Assembly (NCBI GenBank): GCA_964607765.1
Contig: CAZSNT010000191.1
Coordinates: forward strand, 1-18,175
Direction: 5' to 3'
Origin: CAZSNT01 sp964607765
GTDB lineage: Bacteria; Verrucomicrobiota; Lentisphaeria; Oligosphaerales; JABHEG01
Length of the DNA stretch: 18,175 bases
Positions within the stretch are counted from its first letter, which is position 1, and each line of letters begins with the position of its first letter. A program made the translations under genes and the position numbers. The notes beneath the pieces are model-generated. The model saw nothing but the letters and a program-made list of their open reading frames with translations, did not search any database and was not told the DNA's origin. Positions 1 to 6,566 of the stretch are shown here, piece by piece.

Positions 1-19
1 GGGCACAAATGTGGGAACC

Positions 20-40
20 CCACCGGCCCCGCGCCGGTGG
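20..40. other. Perfect hairpin (8-bp stem, 5-nt loop)
   Basis: CCACCGGC (20-27) pairs perfectly with GCCGGTGG (33-40) around a CCCGC loop. No T-run follows on either strand, so it is not a classical intrinsic terminator, although GC-rich bacteria often use hairpins without one. It is the first of three hairpins packed into 104 nt. Confidence 0.5.
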
Positions 41-50
41 TGAACCGATC

Positions 51-91
51 TGGCAACTACCCCCGCGGGCCTCTCCCCCGCGTAGTTGTCA
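51..91 (+). other. Bulged long hairpin upstream of gene 1
   Basis: TGGCAACTAC (51-60) pairs with GTAGTTGTCA (82-91) over 10 bp with one G-U. After a CCCC bulge (61-64), GCGGG (65-69) pairs with CCCGC (77-81), leaving a 7-nt loop. The single non-Watson-Crick pair (53 with 89) is G-U in a plus-strand RNA but would be a C-A mismatch in a minus-strand RNA, which hints that the structure acts in plus-strand RNA. Confidence 0.5.
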
Positions 92-100
92 AATCTCGGC

Positions 101-123
101 TCCGCCGGCACCAGGCCGGTGGG
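101..123 (+). other. Third hairpin of the leader
   Basis: Bases 101-109 pair with 115-123 around a 5-nt loop (ACCAG). Seven pairs are Watson-Crick and two are G-U (101 with 123, 104 with 120), again only possible as wobbles in plus-strand RNA. The right arm runs straight into the G10 tract. Confidence 0.4.
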
Positions 124-130
124 GGGGGGG
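121..130. repeat. G10 homopolymer tract
   Basis: Ten consecutive G follow T120 and end at C131. It lies 168 nt before the start of gene 1, outside the likely coding region. Such tracts slip during replication and are also error-prone in sequencing, so the length is uncertain. Confidence 0.85.
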
Positions 131-284
131 CGGAGCACCAAATCGGCCTTATCTCAGTGGCATTCTACCGTAGCGTGCGTGGTGAGTTTGCGCGATTCCA
201 GTCTGGTTCAGATAGAGGTGCTAGATTGTCAACGAGACCGCCGGCCACAAACAGGCGGGCAGGCCCCGCGATCCCAGGCAAAGC

Positions 285-289
285 AGGAG
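285..289 (+). promoter_or_regulatory. Ribosome binding site of the 298 gene
   Basis: AGGAG sits 8 nt before the ATG at 298. This decides the start, because the same frame is open for another 87 codons upstream. The protein starting here begins with a clear export signal. Confidence 0.7.
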
Positions 290-297
290 AATATCCG

Positions 298-3213
298 ATG
301 TCCCGATGCTTCCGCGCCACGTGTTTCCTGACGGTGTGCCTTTCGCTGCCGGGCTTCGCTCTCGACCTGATCTACACGTCCCCGCCGTTGACGGCTGCCC
401 AGCGTGGACGTCTGATTGCGAATCTCGAGCGGCGCTGGGAGAGGTTCCAGGACCCGTCGCCCAGGATGGGCGTGCGTGAGCTGTTCGCGTTCGCACTCAT
501 GTCGGCCGAAGCGGACCATCATCCGGAGCGCATCGGCCCTGTTTTGGCGCTGGCAGAGCAGATGCAGGATCTCGACCCGGAAAGCCGGACCTACGGGAAC
601 TTCCGCTGGTACTGGGGAGCCGAGCGGCCGGAGGACCGGAACGCGGTGGAGTTCTCCATGCAGGACGCTGTCTTGCTGTGGATGCGGCATCGTGACCGGT
701 TGTCCGAGGATGCGCGTCAGCGATTGGCGCGGCTGATGACGTACTCCGTCGAGGGCATTCGCCGGCACAGAGTCTCGGAAAGCTACACGAACATCTTCCT
801 GATGAAGACCTGGAACTGCATCGCGCTGGGGGAACAGACGAACCGCCCCGGGCTGGCCCGGGAGGGATATGCCATGCTGGATGCGTGGCTGTTTTACACT
901 TGGGAGCACGGCGTCCACGAGTACCTCAGCCCAACCTACTACGGAACCGATCTGGACTCGCTCGTTCTCATTGCCGTGTTCAGTCAGAACGAACGGGCCC
1001 GGCAGCAGGCGGAGGCGGCACTGCAGTTGTTCTGGACGGACATCGCGGCGAACTGGTTCGAGCCGTGTCAGCGGCTGGGTGGTGCGCACAGCCGCGATTA
1101 CGATTACGTGACCGGACACGGGTATCTGGACAAGCACCTGCAGTGCGCCGGGTGGCTGGCACGGGCGCCGGCCGACGTCCCGATCCACTACGCTGCCCTG
1201 AGTCGGTGGGCCCCGGCCGATGCATTCCGGACGCTGGCCTTGGCGCGAGTGCCGCGCATGGTGCACCAACGTTGGGGAGGCCGGCCTGGCGAGCGGTCGG
1301 CTCATTACGTGGGCCGCTCCATCAGCCTGGGCACGGCAGGGGCTTCGTATGGCGGGCCCATGGACAAGACTCTGACCGTTCAGTTCGCCGGGGGAGCGAA
1401 GATGCCCGTGATCAACTTCCTCATGGACGCGCGCAACGACCCGTTCGGCACCAGCAAGGAGACCACGGGTGGCGGGCACATGAAGGCGCTTCACCTCGTT
1501 CCGTTCCTCATGGGCGTGCAACGCGGCAAGGAGGCGCTTCTGCTGGCTGCCAGTTCGCCGAAGGACCGGAGCTTCCAGCGATTCGCGCCCAACCCCAGTT
1601 GTCTGCAGTCGCATCTTGTACTGCCACGCGATGGTGTCGAGGTCTGGGCCGGTGACGACCTGTGCAACGTTGGGAAACGCGCTGGCTCCGGGCCGCCTCA
1701 GACCGTGCCGAAGTCGGCTGTGGCCGGGTTGCTCGACGAAGCGGGCCTGGGTGGAAAGGCACGGTTGCGGCTCAAGTTCCGGTCGAAGCTGCGGGTCGCT
1801 GTCCCCAACCTGCCTTTCGATGTGGAGTGTGCCCCGGTCGTGGCAAGCCCGTTCCAGGTGAAACGGGACACGTCCGCCGGCGGCGGCAAGTTCGTCTGGA
1901 AGCCGGGAGCCCCGGGCGAAGCGGGGCCCGGCGGCGGTCGCGTCCTGATCCCCGTGCGCGTAGCGGTGGCCGGCAACTACTGCCTCCTGGCTCGCGTTCT
2001 TGCCCCCACGCCCAGTGACGATTCGTTTCATGTGCGGATCCGAACCAGTTCCGGGGAGTTGCTGCCCAAGTCCGACTGGCACACCGGCGTGCGCAAGGAC
2101 TGGGGCTGGGTCACCATGAGACTGGGCGACGGGGGGCCAACTTCGATTGCGTTGCCGGCCGGCATCGCGTTGCTCGAGATCATGTGCCGCGAAGATGGGA
2201 CGCAAATCGACCGGATACTGCTCGCAGATGAGCGTTGCGAAACCACACCCGTGCCTCTGGGGAAGCCCCTCTTTGTACGGCACGGGGATGCTGTCGCCGG
2301 GTTCCGTGTTCTGCACGCAACGGATCTGCAGGGCGAGCCGGCCAAGGCCGAACTGCGCGCGGATGTGGCCGCCCCCAATGCGATGACGGTGACAGTTGTC
2401 CACTCGGCAGGGAAACCCGAAGAAGGTCGGGCCTCGGTGGCGCTTTGGACGCGGGTGGAGGAAGGCCTGGACGAGGCCGGCTTCGCGCAATTCAGAAAGG
2501 CATTCACAGACGCGCATGCCACGGCTGCGTTCGACGGTGCCACTCTCCAGGTGGAAGCTCAGGGCGTCCACGGACCACTGCGCCTCAAAGCGAACCTGGC
2601 GACATCGGAGCGGCTGTTGTGCGAGGGTGACGAGTCCGGCGCGGCCGATGCCTTGCTGGCCATTGACGGCCACGATGTGGGGCGGGAAATCCTGAGGGAC
2701 GTCCCGCCGATCGCCAAGTACCGGCGCATGCTGGCGTCGGCAGCGAGTTCCGAAGTGGCTACGGCGGAGAGACCGTTCGAGGCCGAAAACGCCGCTCTCA
2801 TTCTGCCCCGCTTCGAGACTGGTGCCGATGACGCTGCTTCAGGTGGCGCATTTGTCTGGCAGCCCGGTGAAGCGGGGGGCAGGGGAGGGTCCAGCGGCGG
2901 GCGGGCCGTGATTCCGTTCCGCGTGGCAAAGCCCGGAGCCCATTACATCTGGGCCCGGGTGCAGGCGCCCACGCCGGACGACGATTCCTTCATGGTCCGG
3001 ATCAGGCAGGGCGCCACAGAATTGCTTCCGCTGTCCGACTGGCACACCGGTACGCACACGGACTGGGAGTGGGAGCCAATGCAGTTCGGCCCCAACAAAC
3101 AGCGCTCCGTCGAGCTCCCGGTCGGGCTTGTTCTGCTCAAGATCATGTGTCGCGAGGACGGCACAAAGATAGACCAGGTCTGGCTGACCGCCGATTCCGA
3201 GAAGCGACCGTAG
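298..3213 (+). CDS. Secreted toroid-type polysaccharide lyase-like protein with two CBM-like modules
   Basis: 971 residues. Residues 1-22 form a signal peptide (MSRCFRATCFLTVCLSLPGFA), so the product is exported. Residues about 25-290 are helical, with aromatic-rich motifs such as ESYTNIFLMKTW and HEYLSPTYYGTDLDSL, resembling the alpha/alpha-toroid of heparinase/alginate-lyase-type proteins. A beta-rich region follows (about 300-500). Residues about 505-643 and 825-967 are two copies of one module, each opening PF-(D/E)-x-E and ending in a CREDGT-(Q/K)-ID motif, similar in style to CBM6/CBM35-type carbohydrate-binding domains. The segment between them (about 645-820) looks like more of the beta-rich domain, so the first copy may be inserted into it. 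Substrate and catalytic residues cannot be named, and it could be a non-catalytic glycan-binding protein. No same-strand partner is visible nearby. Confidence 0.75.
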   Translation: MSRCFRATCFLTVCLSLPGFALDLIYTSPPLTAAQRGRLIANLERRWERFQDPSPRMGVRELFAFALMSAEADHHPERIGPVLALAEQMQDLDPESRTYGNFRWYWGAERPEDRNAVEFSMQDAVLLWMRHRDRLSEDARQRLARLMTYSVEGIRRHRVSESYTNIFLMKTWNCIALGEQTNRPGLAREGYAMLDAWLFYTWEHGVHEYLSPTYYGTDLDSLVLIAVFSQNERARQQAEAALQLFWTDIAANWFEPCQRLGGAHSRDYDYVTGHGYLDKHLQCAGWLARAPADVPIHYAALSRWAPADAFRTLALARVPRMVHQRWGGRPGERSAHYVGRSISLGTAGASYGGPMDKTLTVQFAGGAKMPVINFLMDARNDPFGTSKETTGGGHMKALHLVPFLMGVQRGKEALLLAASSPKDRSFQRFAPNPSCLQSHLVLPRDGVEVWAGDDLCNVGKRAGSGPPQTVPKSAVAGLLDEAGLGGKARLRLKFRSKLRVAVPNLPFDVECAPVVASPFQVKRDTSAGGGKFVWKPGAPGEAGPGGGRVLIPVRVAVAGNYCLLARVLAPTPSDDSFHVRIRTSSGELLPKSDWHTGVRKDWGWVTMRLGDGGPTSIALPAGIALLEIMCREDGTQIDRILLADERCETTPVPLGKPLFVRHGDAVAGFRVLHATDLQGEPAKAELRADVAAPNAMTVTVVHSAGKPEEGRASVALWTRVEEGLDEAGFAQFRKAFTDAHATAAFDGATLQVEAQGVHGPLRLKANLATSERLLCEGDESGAADALLAIDGHDVGREILRDVPPIAKYRRMLASAASSEVATAERPFEAENAALILPRFETGADDAASGGAFVWQPGEAGGRGGSSGGRAVIPFRVAKPGAHYIWARVQAPTPDDDSFMVRIRQGATELLPLSDWHTGTHTDWEWEPMQFGPNKQRSVELPVGLVLLKIMCREDGTKIDQVWLTADSEKRP
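1811..2236 (+). repeat. CBM-like module, copy 1 (protein-level duplication)
   Basis: Encodes residues about 505-643 of the 298 gene. Shared landmarks with copy 2 are FVW-(K/Q)-PG, an APTP-x-DDSF stretch, LLP-x-SDWHTG, and L-x-IMCREDGT-x-ID. The copies have diverged at the DNA level, so the duplication is old or selected at protein level. Confidence 0.8.
2771..3198 (+). repeat. CBM-like module, copy 2 (protein-level duplication)
   Basis: Encodes residues about 825-967 of the 298 gene and forms its C-terminal end. It aligns throughout with copy 1 and keeps the SDWHTG and CREDGT motifs, starting 320 residues after it. Confidence 0.8.
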
Positions 3214-3331
3214 AGGGACGCCCGGCCGGAAAGGGTTGAGAGGCGATCTGGAGTGGAGTTGTTCGTTGCTCCCCATTCGTGGGCGTCCACGTGCAACTGC
3301 TTCTTGCCCCTCAGCTCAACGCGATTCAGCG
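3214..3331. terminator. Convergent gap with terminator-like inverted repeats
   Basis: This 118-nt gap lies between two stop codons facing each other. GGACGCCC (3216-3223) is the exact reverse complement of GGGCGTCC (3281-3288). Inside it, CGTGG (3278-3282) and CCACG (3287-3291) form a small tetraloop hairpin. Neither has a T-run, so a shared bidirectional terminator is plausible but unproven. Confidence 0.3.
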
Positions 3332-6300
3332 CTACGGCTTCATGCCTTTGCCGGCATTCCCCAAGCAGACCAGGCGCCCCGCCTTGGTCGCGACGAACAG
3401 ACGGTTTCGGGCTGCAACCATGCCGTCGAAAACCGGCAACGTGGCCAGCTGGTGCTCGGCCAGGATGCGCCCGTCCTCTTTGGCGACCGCAAGCAGCAGA
3501 CCGCGGCCGTTCTGCCATTCCGCCGCCTGCTTCTCCACGTCTTGCGCGATCTTCCCGGCTCCCCCTCTGGCGCCGCGGAAGAAGAGCTGCCCTTCGTCGC
3601 AGACATCACGTGGCCCGGCAACAAACAGCGCGTTCTCAGTAGCCACCATGGCCGTGACTAGCACCGGCATGTCCGGCACTTCCCACTTGCAGGCGTAGGA
3701 CTTGAGCTCGCGCGGCCGGTTCCCGCTCGGCAGCCCGAGCTGTCGATCGATCTTCATCTGCGGGAATTTCGGCAGCTGCGCCGCCTTGTACCGGTCGTAG
3801 GCGTAGATATCTCGCGTCTTGTGGGCGTGTTTGTCTACGGCGAAAAGACGGTACTCGAGTGCGGTCGTCCACTTGTAGTACTGCGGTTTGCGCCCGAACC
3901 CGTAGATGGTGGCGCCGTCGACCACGAGCAACCGTCCCGAGGGGTTGTACCGGCCGGCGTTCAGATGCCCGATCCAGCCGCCGGGGAACGTCCTGGCGTA
4001 GGTCCAGTAGGAGCGATGAAACCACTGGCCGTCGAGGAAGCCGGTCGGCGAAAACACGTGCGGCGCCTCGTGGTCCGCGGCGATGTGGGTGATGCGCCGC
4101 CGCCTGCCCTGCAGATCGAACGGCAGAGAGCGCATGGTGACGGTCCTGCCGTCGCTGGCGAGCACGTCCGGGAGCGTCGTCGTCATGTCGAGCCACGAGT
4201 CGTATTTCCGGATCGTGCCGCCCTGCAACGGGTCGGTCTGGTCCATGATCGTCTCGGACACGCTCTTGCCCGTGACGGGATCCAGGCGCAGGTAACGCAG
4301 ACCGCCGTCCAGGAACATGTTGCGTCCGGCAACGCAATGGACCTCGCCGTTCTGTATCAGCACGCTGCCGTTCACAGGCCACGCCGATTCGAGCTGGCCG
4401 CGGACCATGATCAGCGACTCGTGCGGGAATGCCCGGTAGCGCCAGACGACGGCGCCGTCTGCGGCCCGGACGCAGGTGACCCAGCCGTCGCGACCCCCGA
4501 AGATGGCGCGCCCATTGTAGATTGTCGGCGGCGAGTCGATGCGTCCGCCCACGGTGCAGGCCCAGAGCGACTCTCCGGTGTGCATGTCGAGGGCGTGCAG
4601 CGTGTGCCTGTCTTTTGCGCACACGAAAACACGGCCCTGGGCAACCACGGGCTGGGTCAGCACACCGCCGAGCTCAACCTGCCACTGCGGCGCGAGTTCG
4701 ACAGCAACGCACGTGTCGGCCGAGCCGCTGCGCGCCGCGTCGCACCGGAGCGTGGGCCAATCCCCTGCCACAGTCTCGGCTGCGCCCACCTCGATGGTCT
4801 CGCCATAGGCCTCTCCGCGTTCCAGGCGCCTGTCTTCGGGAATGGTCCGCCCGGGCCGACCGCTGCCCGTGAGCGCAGTGAAACCGTTGAGTTTGGACTC
4901 GAAATAGCATGCACACGCGTGCGGCGGGATGTAGAGCAGCCCGTTGCATGGCATGACCCCGTAGATGCACCCGCCGCGGGCCCAGTGATTCGCTGTCCAC
5001 TTCTCGGTCTTCAGCTCGACGAATTCCGTGCCCATGCGTCCGGGCAGGATGAAATTGCGCGTCGCTTTGGAGAAGTGACACCGATGGTGCGACAGCCACA
5101 CCGCATCGATGTCCGGGGTGAAGCTCCGCTTGACCTCACCAGTCAGTAGGTCGCGACCGTCAAAACGGCCCGTGCTGTTGCCCGTCGCGGTGTCGCCATA
5201 CCATACCAGCCCGTCAATCACGAACAGGTCTTTCGGCGACACGTAACCGGAACGAGGGTACGGTGCTTTCCACAGAAGGCGGCCGTCCTCGGTGGACACT
5301 GCGTAGACCGATCTGGTCAAGCCGACGACCACGAGCTGCTCCGTCAGAATCAGGCGGGGCGGATTCTTCACCAACCAAGTCGCCCAGTTCTTCTCCGGAA
5401 GCTCCGGGGCGGCCCACAGCAGCGTGCCGGTCTCCGGCTCGAGCGCGATGACCTTCGTGCGGTCGAGAAAAACGACGCGATCCGCGTCCACGGCCAGGCT
5501 GAGGGCAACGACGCGCTGCGGTTTGTTCCACAATATCTCGCCCGTGTGAGCGTCCACGGCCGTTACCGCGGTGTCCGTGCCATCGCCTCGCACCAGGAAG
5601 AGGCGGTCCCCCGAAAGGACGATCTCCCTCGTCGCTTCAGTCCCATGCAGCACCTGCACCGTCTTGCCGGTCGCCGCATCCAGCACGGACACGGGCGCCT
5701 GAATGCCGAGAGTGACATACACACGTTCACCTCCCGCCACCAGCCGCCGCGGCAGCGACGCCGGCCCGTTCTTGAGGGGGTGCAGGTGGTGGAACCACTC
5801 GTCGATCGGCCGTTGCCACAGCAACACCCCGTTGAAAGCGTCCCGCGCCGTCAGTCGCCACCGGGGCGGATGGAGCATGGATGCCATGGGGCCCTCGTCG
5901 CAGATCGCGAACACCCGGCCACCGGCCGAAACCAGCGCGTTCATGCTCGCCATGTGCTCGTGGTGTCGCGCCCACGCCGGCGGAGCGATCCACTGGATCT
6001 GTTGCGGCGGGCGCACGGCGTCATCCTGAGCAACCGGATTGCCGGCCGAATTGTGGAGATAATGGGGCCACTCATCGATCTGGTCCGGCCACGGTTTGCT
6101 CAGCTTGCGCCCGTTCCCGCGGAACGCCACGCCGCCCGGCGCCAGGACTCTCAGCACTTCCGCATCGGGCAGTCGCGACTCCTGTGCGTTGTCAACCAGC
6201 AGATTGACCAGGTTGTCGACGTACGGCAGCCGTGCCCCGACATGAACATCCGCCGAGACACGTCCGTACCGGCCTTCGGCACGGATTGCGTCCCGGATCA

Positions 6301-6526
6301 CCGCGACGTCCCCGGCATCGCGGCACAGCGCACGGACCACGAACGTCTCCCGCGCCCCGAGCGCAGCCACTTGCGTGGGGTTCGCATCGATGCAGACGAT
6401 CAACCCCCCGGTCAGGCCAGTGTCCGCAACCATGCGCGACGCCGTCAGCGCGGAAGCCGCACCTGTCAGCAGCACGCCGGCAACGACAGTCGCCGTCCAC
6501 GCCGCCGCCATCACTCTCAATCGCAT
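3332..6526 (-). CDS. Exported methyltransferase-like/PQQ-type beta-propeller fusion protein
   Basis: 1,064 residues with a signal peptide at about 1-27. Residues about 38-150 resemble a class I methyltransferase: GRYGRVSADVHVGARLPYVD, then DNLVNLLV and VLRVLAPGG, the layout of motifs II to VI. However, the glycine-rich SAM-binding loop is missing (GLIVCIDANPTQ in its place). A linker (WPDQIDEWPHYLHN) leads to a propeller of PQQ-type blades (DAATGKTV, DAHTGEILW, EPETGTLLW, STEDGRLLW, DMHTGESLW, AADGAVVW), roughly residues 190-860. This pairing is a recurrent uncharacterised architecture in planctomycetes and relatives. Cofactor and substrate are unknown, and the propeller may be structural rather than quinone-binding. 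The start has AGAGAGG 9 nt upstream. It lies 40 nt after the large secreted-protein gene, so the two are probably co-transcribed. Confidence 0.85.
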   Translation of the reverse strand: MRLRVMAAAWTATVVAGVLLTGAASALTASRMVADTGLTGGLIVCIDANPTQVAALGARETFVVRALCRDAGDVAVIRDAIRAEGRYGRVSADVHVGARLPYVDNLVNLLVDNAQESRLPDAEVLRVLAPGGVAFRGNGRKLSKPWPDQIDEWPHYLHNSAGNPVAQDDAVRPPQQIQWIAPPAWARHHEHMASMNALVSAGGRVFAICDEGPMASMLHPPRWRLTARDAFNGVLLWQRPIDEWFHHLHPLKNGPASLPRRLVAGGERVYVTLGIQAPVSVLDAATGKTVQVLHGTEATREIVLSGDRLFLVRGDGTDTAVTAVDAHTGEILWNKPQRVVALSLAVDADRVVFLDRTKVIALEPETGTLLWAAPELPEKNWATWLVKNPPRLILTEQLVVVGLTRSVYAVSTEDGRLLWKAPYPRSGYVSPKDLFVIDGLVWYGDTATGNSTGRFDGRDLLTGEVKRSFTPDIDAVWLSHHRCHFSKATRNFILPGRMGTEFVELKTEKWTANHWARGGCIYGVMPCNGLLYIPPHACACYFESKLNGFTALTGSGRPGRTIPEDRRLERGEAYGETIEVGAAETVAGDWPTLRCDAARSGSADTCVAVELAPQWQVELGGVLTQPVVAQGRVFVCAKDRHTLHALDMHTGESLWACTVGGRIDSPPTIYNGRAIFGGRDGWVTCVRAADGAVVWRYRAFPHESLIMVRGQLESAWPVNGSVLIQNGEVHCVAGRNMFLDGGLRYLRLDPVTGKSVSETIMDQTDPLQGGTIRKYDSWLDMTTTLPDVLASDGRTVTMRSLPFDLQGRRRRITHIAADHEAPHVFSPTGFLDGQWFHRSYWTYARTFPGGWIGHLNAGRYNPSGRLLVVDGATIYGFGRKPQYYKWTTALEYRLFAVDKHAHKTRDIYAYDRYKAAQLPKFPQMKIDRQLGLPSGNRPRELKSYACKWEVPDMPVLVTAMVATENALFVAGPRDVCDEGQLFFRGARGGAGKIAQDVEKQAAEWQNGRGLLLAVAKEDGRILAEHQLATLPVFDGMVAARNRLFVATKAGRLVCLGNAGKGMKP

Positions 6527-6535
6527 GCCATCGTG

Positions 6536-6542
6536 CCTCTCT
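6536..6542 (-). promoter_or_regulatory. Ribosome binding site of the PQQ-propeller gene
   Basis: AGAGAGG on the minus strand, 9 nt before the ATG at 6526. An ATG five bases further upstream (6531) opens a frame that stops after four codons, so 6526 is the real start. Confidence 0.55.
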
Positions 6543-6566
6543 AACTCGCGTTCGGCCGAGGCCCGC

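Larger units (their letters stand above)
1..297. other. Gene-free left edge with structured leader upstream of the 298 gene
   Basis: No convincing gene lies here. The frame of the 298 gene stays open leftwards, but its codons there run through hairpins and a G10 tract and read as low-quality Arg/Gly/Pro sequence, so I treat them as untranslated. The stretch holds three adjacent inverted repeats (20-40, 51-91, 101-123), a run of ten G (121-130), and a weak promoter-like pair: TTGCGC at 188-193 and GATAGA at 211-216, 17 nt apart, with only 3 of 6 matches to the -10 consensus. It could hold the 3' end of an upstream transcript, a leader RNA, or both. Confidence 0.5.

Noticed and set aside
37..297. 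N-terminal extension of gene 1 by 87 codons
   Set aside because: It would run through hairpins and the G10 tract, lacks a ribosome binding site, and would bury the signal peptide that begins at 298.
229..2673. Minus-strand open frame of 814 codons opposite gene 1
   Set aside because: It is Arg/His/Gln-rich with no recognisable motif, whereas the plus strand encodes a signal peptide and duplicated modules.
3821..5149. Plus-strand open frame of 442 codons opposite the PQQ-propeller gene
   Set aside because: There are no domain motifs, and it lies wholly within a well-supported minus-strand gene.
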